A DNA stretch of 64,000 nt from Manis javanica (GCF_040802235.1 NC_133169.1:47375034-47439033); one strand, 5' to 3'; shown: positions 11,371 through 25,465, numbered from the stretch's first letter. A program made the numbers and translations. Notes: generated by a model not told the origin, from the sequence alone.

Positions 11371-12735
11371 TTATGAAAAACAAATGTACACCAGTGGGAA
11401 ATAGGTTTTCAAATGTCCATTGGTTCACACCCTCAGGAGTCTCAGGCAGTTACCAGCATAGGAATCATTTAGGTCCTTCTGTGTCCTTTTATTCCTAAAG
11501 CCAAAATTCCTTATAGGCCTACAGATGAGCTAGTAGATTGAGGAATTTTAGAGTGATAAACCAGAAGAAGGTAAATATGCTCAATTCTCCCAATCTAAAT
11601 GGACAAGGATGTAACCAGCACATATTCACAGTTAGTGAGGTCTGTTATTAAATATATGTTTTCAGGAACCAGGAGTGTGTTCTATGAGCACTGTACTGAT
11701 CCAGCTTATTCAATGGAACTGCCCAGTGTTCACTTAAAACTGGAACTTAAGCTATACATATGGGATATAGAATTGTTTTCAAGGAGATTTGAAACAACTT
11801 TTTGATAGATATCATGATCTATATTGCCTCCTATACTCTAATTTTACAATTAATGAGGATTATTTCCATGACTAAATATATATTTGAACAGATGATTAAA
11901 TAATATAATAATTGTAACATCAGAATTCCAAGTATTTCTGGGATTATTCTGCCAGAAGAAAAACATCACCTTTTTAAAGCATAAGCAAAACTAGAGTTTC
12001 TGCCATTCTGAGATGAGGCGGGGCTCTAATGACGAATTGCCTCTTGATTTAGACTCCATCAGACTAGGTGTAATAGTAATAACATTGATAGTAACAGTTG
12101 TATTGGTAAATTTAAAGCATTATTGATTTTGACATAATATTTTTACTTTTTAAATTTTTAAGTAAAAGTTACTAATAATATATCTTCACCATCATCATTT
12201 ATTACAGAAAACCAAGAATAATTTACAAGTCATCTTAGATGCTACTAAAAGACAATTTAAAAGATACAACAGAAATGGTAGAAACAGAGATTTCTTTGGA
12301 ATCTTACTTCGGTATAAACTCCACAAACATTACTGAAACAGAAATGACGCAGGTTAAAGTATATTGTGATATTAAAAGAAAATTTAATTCTTCAAAGATA
12401 AATATAGGGTCAAAATTTAAATAAACAGAAAAAAACAGATGTTTTTCTAATTGAAAAGCATAACTTCTATTGATATATTAAATACACAATAATAACACTT
12501 TTAAATCAAAGTGATATGTCCAGAAATACAATAAGAATAGGCAAAAAGGTACATTAAAATACCCATCATTTCTGCATACTTATAAGTTATAAGGACTTCT
12601 AATACACTAGCAATCTGAAATGAAACAAAAATGAAAATGAGATGAAACTTTATAAATGCAAGACTGGCAACTATTGGAAAGTTGCATTTGACCATGCTTT
12701 AGCAAGTACGCGTAGTATCATGCTGATGGGAGTAT
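11371..12735. repeat. Duplicated block, copy B
   Basis: The partner of 3354-4760, in the same orientation and order but clearly diverged, with many small indels. Landmarks are given at copy A. It contains a short open frame (12239-12424) with no recognisable similarity. The younger L1 sits at the left edge of copy A and not here, so the duplication or repeat is older than that insertion. Confidence 0.55.
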
Positions 12736-12749
12736 AAATGGGTGAAGAT

Positions 12750-13110
12750 ATTTTGTTTTTATTAAGGTGTCACTGATATACACTCTTATGATGGTTTCAC
12801 ATGAAAAATGATGTGGTTACTATATTCACCCATATTATCAAGTGCCTCCCATACACCACTGAAGTCACTGTCCATCAGTGTAGTAAGATGCCACAGAGTC
12901 ACTACTTGTCTTCTCAGTGCTACACTGTCTTCCCAGTGACACCCCCACACCATGTGTGCCAATCATGCCCCTCAATCCCCTTCTCTCTCCCTCCCCACCC
13001 ACCTTCCCCACCTTCCCCTTTGGTAATGGCTAATCCCTTCTTGGACTCTGGGAGTTCCTTGAGTTTTGCTTTGTTGTTATACTCCACAAATGAGGGAAAT
13101 CATTAAAGCC
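12750..13110 (-). repeat. Antisense LINE-1 3' end
   Basis: The reverse complement matches the 3' UTR of the sense copy at 3060-3340: the 'gaagacaagtagtgactc' stretch, 'catcttactacactgatgga' followed by 'cagtgact', then the A-rich end at about 12755-12775. C-rich text near 12940-13020 is the complement of the family's G-rich 3' UTR. Only the last roughly 360 bases of the element are present. Confidence 0.8.
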
Positions 13111-13624
13111 CCTACTGTCATCCTGCTAAACGTCTTTTTCTATAGGCCATTTCAGGAAATGTGGAATTAGATCATCTAAAGAAATAGGAGGAGGCCATGT
13201 AATCCTAACATCTGAAGAACTGGCTTGCCTAATTTGTATATTGGACTCTATGTTTATACCTAGAAAAAGAATAAATGTAATTTTAATAACATATTTTTGG
13301 CAAATTTATAGAAGATTCCATTTTTGTTATATCCAATGTCTTCTCAATAAAGATAAAAATGAAATACTCTTGTAATTTAGTATTAGAAAGAAGTGTGCCT
13401 CTATATGTGAGCTTGTACATTTTCTTTTAACACAGTGTTTGATCTAGCATTAGGAAACTGAGAACCTAAATAAATGTACTATTTCAATAATACCTAAGAT
13501 ATTTTTGACATCTTTTTCTCTATTTTTTCATTAGTTTATTTTTAAAATATACACCTTTGATATTGTGTTTAATTTAGAAAGGCTATCTCACATCTTTTCA
13601 CAAAAACAGCCAGTCAGTAAATTT

Positions 13625-13670
<46 letters not shown>

Positions 13671-14165
13671 TTTCTAAATAACTGTTTACTTAGAGCTTTA
13701 TCTTTATAGGCTCAATGATTTTAAAAAAAGCAATGTTATTGTATAAAGTATTAGAAACAGCTTGGATTCTGCTAGCAAGAGAACAAAGTTCTACACATAG
13801 AAATAATTGGTATGCGACTGAAAATTTCTCCTCACTTTTCCTGAGCCTCCAATTCCTTATCAACTCTGCAAAACTGGAGTAATAATGAGATCTTCTTCAT
13901 AGGTAATCAGAATTAAAGAACACGGTGATGTCAGTGTTCAAATTTTAGCTACTTCTCCTAATCCTCACTCTGTCTTTGTGGCTTCCCTGAAAGTACAGCG
14001 ACCGCTCAAGCAATGGCAAGGGAGCTTGCTCAGGGCTGACATCTCTGCGGGCAAACCCCAGTTCCCAGTTTGCTCTAAACTACACAATATCCCCTTTCTC
14101 CCTTCCTCCTTATGTCCTGGTGTAATGGTGAATTGTGGTGGAATGTCACGATGAAACCAACAACC
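13111..14165. other. Intergenic with (TA)n microsatellite
   Basis: AT-rich sequence without recognisable genes. A nearly pure (TA)n run occupies about 13625-13668. Confidence 0.6.
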
Positions 14166-14479
14166 TGTAACTCTGGGGGGAAACCCCAGGCAAAATACCC
14201 TTGAGACCGAAGTCAGTGAAAGGGAGAAATAAAGGGGGAGAAACCCGTTTATTCCTTACAAGCAGTCATCCACCTCTGCTCTCCCGTGTCTGCCGCACCC
14301 CGGCTGCCAGAGAAGAGCCCCACCCACCCTCTCTGTCCAGATAAGCCCCCGCTTCCCCTTGGGATCACCTTCTGACATGGAGAAGGACGAGTTCTCTCCA
14401 CCCCTTGGAAACACCTCCTGATATGGAGATGCACTAAGACCAGGCAAGAGATTCTGGAAATACTGCAATTTTACCCACA
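14166..14479 (-). repeat. Solo LTR, class I family X, with 4-bp TSD
   Basis: A 314-bp LTR read on the minus strand, starting TGTGGGTAAAATTGCAGTAT and ending ...CAGAGTTACA. It is flanked by the perfect 4-bp duplication AACC (14162-14165 and 14480-14483), the length typical of class I (gammaretrovirus-like) elements. The poly(A) signal (AATAAA, plus-strand tttatt near 14247-14259) and alignment with 8934 and 42933 fix the orientation. The longest and best preserved of the three family members. Confidence 0.87.
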
Positions 14480-17156
14480 AACCTTATTTTTTTTTTAATC
14501 TCAGGGTCTTCTGTTTTTTGTTTTTCTTTTTGATAATTTTCTCACCACCTTTGGTTATTGGTGCTATTATTGGAAGATTGGATGGGTATGGTCAATATAC
14601 AAGAAGGGATGAAATAATAATGGGACCTTTTAGACAATCAACTATGCTGCTTTCAGGAATCGTACTGAGGTAGGGCAGGGCCCTGGGACAAGCAGCATGG
14701 TTAACTTTTTCTGCCTATGATGAAAAGTGCTGAGATATAAACAGTATAGTAAGAACAGGAAGGACTCCACCTTAAAGCTAAAATTCCATTTTTAAAAACA
14801 GTAAGTTAGGAAGCAAAATTCCTAACATATTCTTTAGAGAACAGACAATAACTCAGAGCACCTTGGAGACAGGGTGGGCAGTCTAGATGGATACGTTCCC
14901 AGAGGGAGGCTGCTATCCTGGGGAGGAATTGACCAATTTCTTTGTTAAGTTAATTTTGCAGAATTACATGGAGGACTGATAATAGAAGAGACTTAATGTC
15001 TTTCACTGGTGATAAGCATTTTGAGACCACTTTACAAGTCTATATCCCCTGGTCCTTTGAAAAGTTCTTAAAAGACAGAAACCCCAGTCTTTCAGCATGC
15101 ATCATATGTGAGAGCACCCACACCTTTTCTCTCTGTAAGTGCATACCTTTAAAGAAAGTTTTTTCACTGCTCAGCTTACTGTGTTTTTTCTTTTTGCTAT
15201 TTCATTCTATTTTCAAGTCTCCATTTTACCCCTGATAAGTAGAAAGGGGCTGCTGAGAGCTCAGATTTGGGCCTGAAAATCTGAGTGAGACCTAGGGAAC
15301 TGCAGCTACAGGAGACTACCTGAAAATCTCCTTTCTTTGGGAAGTTCTCAGAATATCATCTCACTCTATCCTGTGCTGCATGGCTGTCCAAACCCCGGAT
15401 GATAGAGGCTTCTCCCCATGCAGTGTGGATCCAAGTGGACAAGGGACACCAAGCGACCCTGGATTTAAGAGAATCTGACTTATGCCAAGAAAATGTTTAG
15501 CAAACATTTCCCTCTGCACCTCTGCATTTTCCTGCTCTCAGCTGCCTTCAACGCTGCTGCCATTCATTTCTACTCTCGCTCTGATGAATTCCTTACCTTC
15601 ACTCTTCTGACCTGCTAGAAAATTCTTTCTCATTCAGAGTCAAGAACCCTCCCTCATCCAGGTTGAGGTTTCACCTGGTGCACAGGGAGAGACCTCCCAA
15701 ATGCAGCTGCCTGGCAATAATACCTTTCAGAATAAATTTCCAGTCTCTTGTGTTCAAGTACTGCATTCCTGAGTCCTTTAGGTGACAGCCCAAGGAGTCT
15801 AAATTTATGTACCATTTATGTTATTACCAGTCAGTGACTTTACACAGGAAACAAAAACCTGCTTCCTCCTCCAACTTTTCCTGTCCACTTAGTGCAAGAT
15901 ACCCAATTCTCAATCCTGGCTTTATGGAAGGGATAAAAAGGACATAGAATCATAAAGAACTTGCTGAAATGACCTTCTAGGTTGGGAGAAGGAATGGAAC
16001 CCAAATCTCCTGAACCCCATAGCTCCCGAGACCAGACTGTTTTCCAGAGAAAGTTTTCTAGTTTGGCTAAATTGAAATAAAATGGTAGTCACTGTTTATC
16101 ATTTCTCCTAACTGTTCTAATATGCATCTGATCTATCTGGCAACTTTGTAAGGATTTCCTCCCTATGAGTCCTATTACTCAGTGAAGTGAACACCATGCC
16201 AACATGATCTCCTTGCTGGTTTATTTATCCGGAGACCCATTGTTGATGAGACTGCATGTGGCAAAGTCTGTATTCTTTAAAAAAGAGTCTGTATCACTTT
16301 TAAAAGGGGTAGAAAGTATATATGGTTGGAATACGTAACTGTTTCTCAGTATATAAATCCTCTGTTTCTATGTGTGGAAGCCCATAAAAGACATGCAGAA
16401 ATTGAGTGCACTGGGCTCGCTGGTGCTCTGGTGCCCTGTCACGCACAGTAATACAATACAATTCATCTTGGTTGTCGTTAACAACAGAAGCAATATATTT
16501 AAGACCAACTGGGGATACAGAAAGAAATGAGATTAATGTTTTCATGTGTTTGGAAATACTGACAATTAAAAGCTAAATTGAGGAAAATAAAACTTGGGAA
16601 TACCTTCTAAAGATGAATTATCTATTCTCCCTGACAAACTATTAAAATAAGGCATACTTTTATTATTTAAAAAATATGTTTTTGGGGGAAACTATGTAAA
16701 GGTACAGGGCTACATTCACAAATTAAAAACACAGAAATTACTTATTATGAATGTACTTTGTGCAAAGCCCTTTCCAAGGAACTTTTTAGAGCCCAGAGAT
16801 AATCTCAGTATATTTATGACAATGAGGATGTCATACCATAGCAGAGATATGAGATAAGAGGATAACAAACATATACAGGAAAGACAGTAATAAGTGTTTT
16901 ATTTAAAATTTAAGTATGAGAGGTGTTGGAGAGAGGATTCAAATTTGGTGAGGCTGTGTCTATTTAAATTTTACCGATTTTCTAAAGGTGATTTGAGAAG
17001 TATGATTTGCTAGTTGTCAGTCTTAATTTTTGAGAGCTAGAGCAGCAAGGGAACATAACCAGTCATTGAGGTGCTCACCTGAGTCCCAAGTTCAACATCA
17101 TCCTCACTCACAATTACCATACTCTTCGATTCTTGTAACAACCCTTTCAAGAAATT
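14480..17156. other. Intergenic, no feature recognised
   Basis: About 2.7 kb with no gene. Short open frames (14996-15235 plus, 16300-16545 minus) have no recognisable domains. The stretch 15240-15800 is GC-richer and may hold an old unrecognised repeat. Confidence 0.5.
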
Positions 17157-17312
17157 ATTAGTAGCTGAATTTTACAGATGAGGATTTATATTAATCAAGT
17201 AGTTACTCCATTAGTAGCTGAATTTTACAGATGAGGATTTATATTAATCAAGTAGTTACTCCATTAGTAACTGAATTTTACAGATGAAGATTTATATTAA
17301 TCAAGTACTCCA
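17157..17312. repeat. 53-bp tandem repeat, about 3 copies
   Basis: Units begin at 17157, 17210 and 17263. The first two are identical (starting attagtagctgaattttaca); the third has point changes and a 4-base deletion (agtt) near its end. The near identity points to a recent local duplication. Confidence 0.95.
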
Positions 17313-17587
17313 TTACTGAGCAACATATATAAAAAAATGGCAGCCAGGATTCTTGGATCTATAATCTTTCTTACTGTCTTGCCTCCTTACCATTAGTTTC
17401 TATTTAGAAAAAAAATGCAACAATTTTGTATTTTTTCTCAAAGATTACGTGACAGTTTCTGTAAAAGAAGCCCACACTGGGAGTGAAGGACTTGTCATGG
17501 ACAATTATAAGGAAATGCAAAATTTTATTGTATTTGTGAAAACAATAGGACCAAAAGAAGCAATGGACAGTTATCAGCATATATGTG

Positions 17588-18124
17588 TGTTAGGGTCCAG
17601 GACTCCGGGGTTTCCCAGAGAACAAGACACACGGACAGGGAGATGAAAATCCAAGCAAAGTCTTTATTCAGCCAGCAAGCTGGGGTCGACAGCACCTCCC
17701 CTGACACGCAGGCCGAGTCCGAGCTGCCGACCCCGAAGCAACTTTGGGTACTGATTATATAGGATCTTCACAGCTGTTACACCAAAGCCCGCGTGGTTCT
17801 ACAACTAATAGGTTTAAAACACACTCTATATTGTAACCAATGGGAAACATGGTAACCTTTTTAGGGAAGGCGCCAGTTGCCTGCCTGCTTCAATTGTTAT
17901 CTCTTGCTTACCCAAGCATGTCTACGTGACTTATCATGGGTTACATCCCCAGGCATTCCCAGGCTGTTGCCCACTTCTAGTTATCTAACTTAGGGTAGGC
18001 GCATTTCTCAGAAGCCTCGGGTAATTTACACAAGAAAAAACTGGGTGGCTCTCGCTCTAGGCAGTCAGGTTAAGTGTCATTAGTTCTTTTTCCTGACTCT
18101 TGATGCTCTCTGCACTCCGTTACA
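17588..18124 (-). repeat. Solo LTR, class I family Y
   Basis: A 537-bp LTR on the minus strand, TGTAACGGAG...GGACCCTAACA. A TATA-like box (plus strand attatatagga near 17754-17764) lies upstream, in minus orientation, of the poly(A) signal AATAAA (plus-strand tttatt, 17663-17668). The 3' end from the poly(A) signal onward closely matches the LTR of the element at 35683 ('gctgaataaagactttgctt', '...ttgttctctggg...', '...ggaccctaaca'), while the U3 part differs. Flanks tgtg/tgta give a probable 4-bp TSD with one mismatch. No proviral interior is attached. Confidence 0.85.
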
Positions 18125-21100
18125 TGTAGAAGACAGATTCTTAATATTTTCTTATTTTTTTCCATTTGGAAATGATATACATATACACACACATATACAC
18201 ACATGCATATGTATATTTATTATATATATTCTTCATGGGGACAATAAATATAGTCTACTTAGTTCACTAGTGTAGCCAGATCTCTAGGTTTACACAAAAT
18301 GACACTTTGTTTAAAAAAAATAGCAAAATAGTGTGGTCTGTAAATGCAGGTGGGCAAGTACAGGAGCCATGACTTTCTTGTACATTGTACAAAATATCAA
18401 AGTTTTCATTATTTCTGAAAATTGTGTGTAGTGTTTATGTAAAGTAAAAGCTGAAGCTTACATGTTCTTCAAGTGACTACATTTTAGAGACCACAATTTG
18501 ATACACCTGTATTAATGGAACTTAAGCCTGAAAGAGAAGAACAGAGTGAGCGAATGAATCTATAGTAGTAAGAATCAAGTATTATAAATCCCAGATTAAA
18601 CCTAAACTGGAAATCAGACATGTCTGAGGATAGCCAAGAACATGTATGGATTGTCTAATCAAAAACTTCCATGCACAAGTGTCTAATGAGACTCTTGGGA
18701 AGACTCATCCCAAAAGAAGGGAGAGCCAGATGCGCCACACATAGCTCACTCATAAGGCCTCGGGGCAGACAGAGGGAAGAACGCTGAGAAGGGCAGTCAC
18801 TCTACTATTCATTCCATCATGGGCTTCTCTGTGAGACCTTATGAGAAGAACTAATAAATATGGAAATATCTTAACTCACAACTCTGTAACACGTAACTGC
18901 ACATGCAGCAAGAGGTTCATAATTTTCTAAAAACAGTTATACGCAAAAAGAAGAAAGAATCACAAAACTCAGTATGGCAGCAACATTACCTTGAGTGCAT
19001 TGGGGCATTATTATCAAGAGACCTGGTTCAGACCACAGCACCTGAGGGAAATAGTAGCGGCAACACGCTGATGTGGGGACAGCCTTGAATGTGCAATGAA
19101 ACCAGCAGAAGTGAAAGTAAAGCTCAGAAGCAATATCTGTGTAAAAAAAAGTCACAAAATGGCCAACCAGAACTTTCACATGAGTACATGTGTGAAATAA
19201 CCCTGACCACTCCAAAAGTGTTTAGTCTGAAGAGTTCCAATGAAAGAGATGCCAAGAAGCATGAAATGTGGCCCCATTTGTAACTACTGGCCACTTAAGG
19301 TATGGAGAAATTAGGAAACCAGAGTAAGTGATAGGAGAGAAAAATACATTTTATGTATATTTTCTACTGTGAACACATTAAAATATAGAAGGGGTAAGTA
19401 TTAATGTGTACCTATTTTTCATTTGTGGGTATTTTAGAATTATGACAGTTTTTACATTTTTTACTTTCTCAGAGAGCAATTTCAAAGGACAAATATGAAA
19501 GTATATCCCTTACTCTGCTTTTCAGTGAACAGACTTTCTGGAAGCAGAAAGAGATTAAAAATACTAGTTTAGTCCAGTCCCTGAGAAGATACATTCTCCT
19601 AATGTATACCTGGTATATCTGATAATGTATCTGGTGTTGCATACATGTCAAACTTAATATTGTGAAAATGTCCAGAAAATCTCACATCCAATGTCTCTGA
19701 CTACATGTTGTGCCCAAGAGAGTCTTAATCTTCTCCTCAGCTTGACTAAACTTTGGACAGGCTCTTCCTGACCATGGACTCCTGACCTCTCTTAGGACAT
19801 TTAGTGTAGCAAACATTTAATTATGAATCCTTTCACTGCCACTACAGAACTATAGATGTAAATTTTTAAAAAGACTTCTTGTAAGTTTTACAACCTAGGC
19901 TAGTCTTTCCAGAGGCCCTGGGTGCCATGCCTTTGAAGTGTGATCATTAGGAAAGACAGAGCCCCCGCCTCCCAGGGTCTGGGGTGGGGGATAGAGCGCA
20001 GGAGCCTCACTCTGGCAGAATGACTTGCTCCAAGTTGCAAAACTACCTGTTGTCATGAAAATAAGAGAAAGTTTACTTTTCCTCTGAGTAAAGCCAGTAA
20101 GCAAAAAGAGATGTCCTTATCATCCCCCAGCCTAGCTTTTAAAAACTCCCAGCTCTGTGTTTCAAGCAGAGTTGAGCTCAGATGGAATTCTGGCCTCTTC
20201 ACCCTATTGCGATAACCTTGTATAAGGTGTTTCTTAATTATTTAACTTTGTTCAGTGAATGTTTAGCCTTTTTTGTTTTGACATCTTCTAAAATATCATC
20301 TACATGTTTGTTTATTTAAATTAACATTCTTAATAATTTAAAATATTTAACATCAATGCCACCCATGGGTGTTCAGGACATGTGTTTCATTTATCCTATT
20401 TCGTAGCTCTCAGCCATCTACAGCAGTTTTTTTTAATCCCAGTAAACATAAGAGAGGAGAGACTGTAAATTGTACAAATTGTTAACCATGCCTCAGAGTA
20501 AGATACTTGTGATGTGAGGAGTGAAGAAAATGGATAAAAAATGTTTTAAAAAATAATCTACAAATTTAATTGTGCATGTTATCTTTCCCTTCCACCTGCC
20601 CAGTTAAATGAAGAACTGCCTGGCTTTGTAAATGCCCAAGGGAAGCACATTAAAAAGGAACACAAATATCCAAAGATAAACCAAATGATGACTTAATTCA
20701 AATTTTTAAAGTATAGTATTTCCCAAGAAGTCTGAAAAGAATTGAGAAATTCAATGAGTTTCAGTAAGTACATTCAAAGTCTGTTCCATGAAACACTTGT
20801 CCTCCAAAATGCTACCGGAAAATATGCTTTCTTAAATAATTGTGAAAAATGGTGCATAATATCAACATGAAGATTCAAATTATACTTCAGTTTATAAAAA
20901 CTGAACATTTCACAATAAACCATGAGGATGTGTTTAACTCAGTCATGCCCAAACTTGTTTTCCTAAGGAACTTTTGTGATTGGTTCATGGTTCTCTTTCC
21001 TGCATTCATTTACTACAGAAAGCTAAAAAATATGCCTATATTGGTTATTTTAAGCTTTTGTTGTTGTTCTAAATGCTTGGTCATTATGACATTTGGAACA

Positions 21101-22690
21101 GTAACAAACATGTTGGGCATTTTTTCTATACTACGGCCTTAATTTCATGCTGGGGAACTAAAATATATGTGAGTGCATTAAGATCCTTTTGCAGGAAGAA
21201 CATGAAAACCACTAGTAGTTTTTTTTAACTAGAATTTGGTACTTTTATCGTTTTAAAGATTTTCATCAGCTCCCCATTTCTCCTAAGGCAAAAACTAATC
21301 ACTATAAAATGGTATTTTAAATCTTTCTACCCATCACCCACCCATCCACATGAACATTTTTCAGTTACCCAATGTATTTATGCTTCAAGAAAATAAACTT
21401 CCCATTTGTTTTCACTTGTTCTCTTTCTTTCTTGTTATAAACATTGCTTTCTCTGCCTAAGGTCTTACAATTTGTCCTGCTGGCACACTATTTTCTCTTT
21501 AAGGCCCGGAGCAAACATTGCGATAGTCTCTACGGTGAAATGGTGCTACCCACCCATCCAGTCTTCTAGTGGAGAAGCCTACTTCACAGAGACTGGGAAG
21601 CTAAAATCTATTTTCTAGACTCTTCGGCTAGCCTTGGTTGTGGTTAGGAGGGAACTGGGATCTATCGCTCAGATGTATTTTGAATTTGGACATCAGAAGG
21701 GAGACACAGATTTCACTTCTGTTGCTTTCTTTATGGCAAATATCTAGGTGGAATTATTTTTCCTGGGGAAATATTAGCAGTGGTTGCGATGCACAGACAC
21801 TGGCTTCATGGCCGCCACAGGCATGGGGTATGTGATCTCCAGGTGTGGATGACAGCAGGCATGCAACTGTTCTAATGCTGGATGCTGTAACAGCCAATTC
21901 CTGTCTGCTTTTGGACTTCAGAATGGTGACATGGTGACTCCAGCAGTCATTGCTGAAACTTCCCAATTAGGCAGGTTCCTGATCGTAGAAGATGCAGCTT
22001 CTGGCTCAGGTCTGGAGTGTGGCTTTGGGGGCCATTGCTAAAAGCCCAACTTAACTTGTTTCTAACAGTTCTAAACATTTAGCATGTGACTTAAGTGCAC
22101 AGTCATCAAGGCTCTTTCTGTTTAAACCATAACCAGAGTGTGTTCTGTTCTCTGCCATTGAATCCTGACCTTTAAAAATATATGTTCTGTGAATTCTAGT
22201 TTCTTGGCCATTTAGCTGTTTTTTTATACAGAGCCTTGTTTACATTAAAGGCATTTATTAAATCATGTTTTTATATCTGTTCCCACAGTGAGATTGTAAT
22301 GGCTTTGCTACCTTTTCTTTCCTCTGCAAAAGGCAAAACATATCTTGTGTCCTCTCATTTCCCTGAGATGCCAGCCATATACTCGGATTCCACTGGTTGT
22401 GACTAAGTTCCTTGATGGGCTTTCAAATTATGAATTTAAATTATGTCTCTTTCTTATTAGGGTAGAATCAACTTTCTTGTGTCAGTTAATCTATTCTACG
22501 TGGAATTATAAACTACTCTTGCTTTTAAGATTAGAAAGTTATTTTCTCACAATGATCAGTTAAATATTTCCAACATGCTATTTATATTTATTTAAAAAAA
22601 TTTTATAATCACATGTACAATTCACAAAAAATTTAATGTATGAGAGAAAAACATAAAATTTTATTAAATAAAGGTTCCTCACTGACTTGA
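18125..22690. other. Intergenic, no feature recognised
   Basis: About 4.6 kb of AT-rich sequence. A short AC/AT-rich simple repeat lies at 18178-18231. A moderately GC-rich patch at 21500-22050 may be an ancient DNA-transposon or other relic, but no terminal repeats were found. No open frame has a recognisable domain. Confidence 0.5.
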
Positions 22691-22959
22691 GATGCCAGCT
22701 TTATTAGGTGCCATAAATCACACCTACCTGGGACATTTTTTCTGTTCCGGTGAGGACCCATTTTCCAGATTCTATACCTTGTTGTTCTTACTTTACTGTA
22801 ATTTCATAATATGTTTAGTATCTCACAGTACATGTCCTCCCATCTTCTTCTGTATTCTCACATTTTTGTTTTATTTTACTTTTTTCAAATGGAATGAAAT
22901 CATTTCATTTTTAAAAATGATTTCATTGGAATTATGAAAGTTTACAGATTAATTTGAGG

Positions 22960-23530
22960 AAATTTTCATTTCTTTGAAAATTAAGCCTTTCTATCCAGAA
23001 ACAAAGGGGTATTCTCAAACTGAGCAGGTTTAGAAGTGAACTTTTATATTTTTATTCATATAATTCTTGAACATTTTTTCTGATCTTTATGGCTTTGTAG
23101 TTGGAATTTTAAAAGATTTGAAAAAGCATTCATTTTTAATAGGTAAATATGTTATTTACTTTTGTATGTTGATTTTTCAACTGCCCACATTAATGAATAT
23201 GTGTATGCTAACATTTTATACATAATTTAATTTTAAAATAAATGTGTACTGCAGCTTATCAAAGGCCTTTATGAAATCTTTTAGGATAATATCCCCCTTT
23301 GACTAATTCTTTATTTATTTTTAATACTACTTAATTTTAATAGAAATATTACTATTTTCTCTTTTTATCAGTGAGATTCTTGAGAAGTTCATCTGTTCTG
23401 TTGATCTTTCTATGAGGAGCTTATAGATTTATTTCTCAATTATATTATTTTTTGCTTTCTAACTTTTAAAAATATTTTCTGTTGTCTAATAAATTAAATT
23501 TTCATTTGCTTTCATTATTCCCTTTTTTCA
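22960..23530 (-). repeat. Old antisense LINE-1 ORF2 fragment
   Basis: Plus-strand text such as 'tatcaaaggcctttatgaaa' (about 23257) and 'ttctgttgatctttctatga' (about 23396) resembles reverse-complemented L1 ORF2. It is highly diverged, so both edges are approximate. Confidence 0.5.
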
Positions 23531-25450
23531 AATTATGTTTTTTTTTCTAATATTAAGATATTTTGCGTAGTATTTCTTAACCATTGCTGACCATTAGAAA
23601 CAACCCTTGCATTTATTTAAAAAAACAACCCATGGATACCATGATCCACTGCAGAGTTTCTAGTTTAACCAGTCTAAGGGGGTATTCTTCATACAAATCT
23701 AATATACAGCCAGAGTTAAGATAATTTGGCCTCAATATTATATGTTAATAACCTAAATTCTTAAAGTTACAAACTTTTATCAATTATTAATGGGATGTCA
23801 TTCCATGTTTCATTAGATATTTTTCTATCATCAATTTTACATATTCTATAATTTTAGATTCTATTCATTTTCTTTACTTTTTGATGTTTTATTTTCCTTA
23901 GTAATTATATTCCTTTTTGCTGTTAAAATTATACTATAGTAAAAAAAAAATTATACTATAGTATTTTAATATTATGATTAAATACAGTTCACATTTTTTA
24001 TTATTTAAAATTTTTGGAATCTTGATATTTTTGACTTTAAAATCTTGATATTGGTTAAATATATTTATTTTATTTATAAATAGTAACCTGGAATTTTTAA
24101 AGAAAGAAAGATTATTTCCCTTTTTGCTATAAAATGTAATATCCAACTATTAACTACTCTAATAATAATGATAATACAATAAAATATATCTCTATAAAAG
24201 TGTAATAATGTTGACAAACTTATTGAAGAGAGAAATAGTTAAAATTTCACTGTAAAATTGTTTATGATTAACTTTTTGAATCTGTAACTGTTCATCCTTT
24301 TTGTGTTTATAGCTACTTTGTATAATGTGGTATTTGATGCATAAATGCTCTACTGAATTTTACACTGTTCTCACTATTATACAATGTCCTGTTTGGTTTA
24401 AGGTAACGATTGTTTATGTGCAGTTAAAGATTCTAATAGACTTGTAATAATTCTTGCTTTTATATATTAATCATTATATCTCTTTTCATGTTTTTACTTT
24501 TAACCTATGCCAATTAGCTTTGTTTAAAAACTGCATTTGAGAACTTTTAAATTCCCTTTCTAATATTAATATGAATTACTGTCACACACACTCAATCTGG
24601 TCTTTGTTTACCATTTAGACTTTCTAGTTTTTAAATGTTTTTGCTTCTTTTTTATGTGAAATGCATCTTTTCTGTTATTCACTTTGGAACATTAAATTTG
24701 GAATAATAAAGGGCTACTCATTTATAATACTCAAAGTGTTATTTCTCTACTTGGAATATGAAGGAAAAAAAATCAACTGTCTGCCACCAGCCAATCATAA
24801 AAGCCCGGGAAATAAGCATGTTTTCACTCTCCTCCTAACCACTTCCACTTTCCAGGTTTTTTTTTCTTTCATGACATATAGGATTTTAAATTCACATTTT
24901 GTTACATTAACTTTTACTCTCACCGATAAATATTTATGACATTTTACTCTGCTTAATAAGTGTCTATAATTCTTACAGAATAATAAATACCATAAAACCA
25001 GTACTCACAATAGCAATATTACTTGAAAGCAGTAATCAGACTGACGATCCCAATTAATATAAAATGAAATCAAGCTTTTACACCAAAGATTATTCCTGAA
25101 ATTAATATCAAGATTATTCCATTGCCATATTCATGGAACATTACATTTGAAGTCTAAAGCAATTTATATACCTAATTTCACTAAATTTCCTATAATTTCC
25201 AGCATTGTAGCACAGAAACAAAAATTATTTTAAAATACATACTTGCATCCAAGTAAAGTTAAGCCAATAACAAAACTTCAGCTTCTGGTTCAGTGATTTC
25301 TTCATTTCCCTGTCTCACAAAATGGTAACTATTTTCTCCCTCTTTATCAATATAGTCACATAGAAAAAAAAGTCATCATTTTGGAGTCCAGATCAGAGAT
25401 GTTGTATAAATTTGATATCGGTGAATTTTTATCAATCACCACTAGTGGCT
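23531..25450. other. Very AT-rich intergenic sequence
   Basis: No gene or recognisable repeat. It contains a small direct repeat of 'aaattatactatag' near 23925-23960. It ends at the insertion site of the L1 composite. Confidence 0.55.
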
Positions 25451-25465
25451 TAAAAATTATCTTCC

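Noticed and set aside
13625..13668. (TA)n run as a regulatory hairpin
   Set aside because: It is a plain dinucleotide microsatellite without any neighbouring gene.
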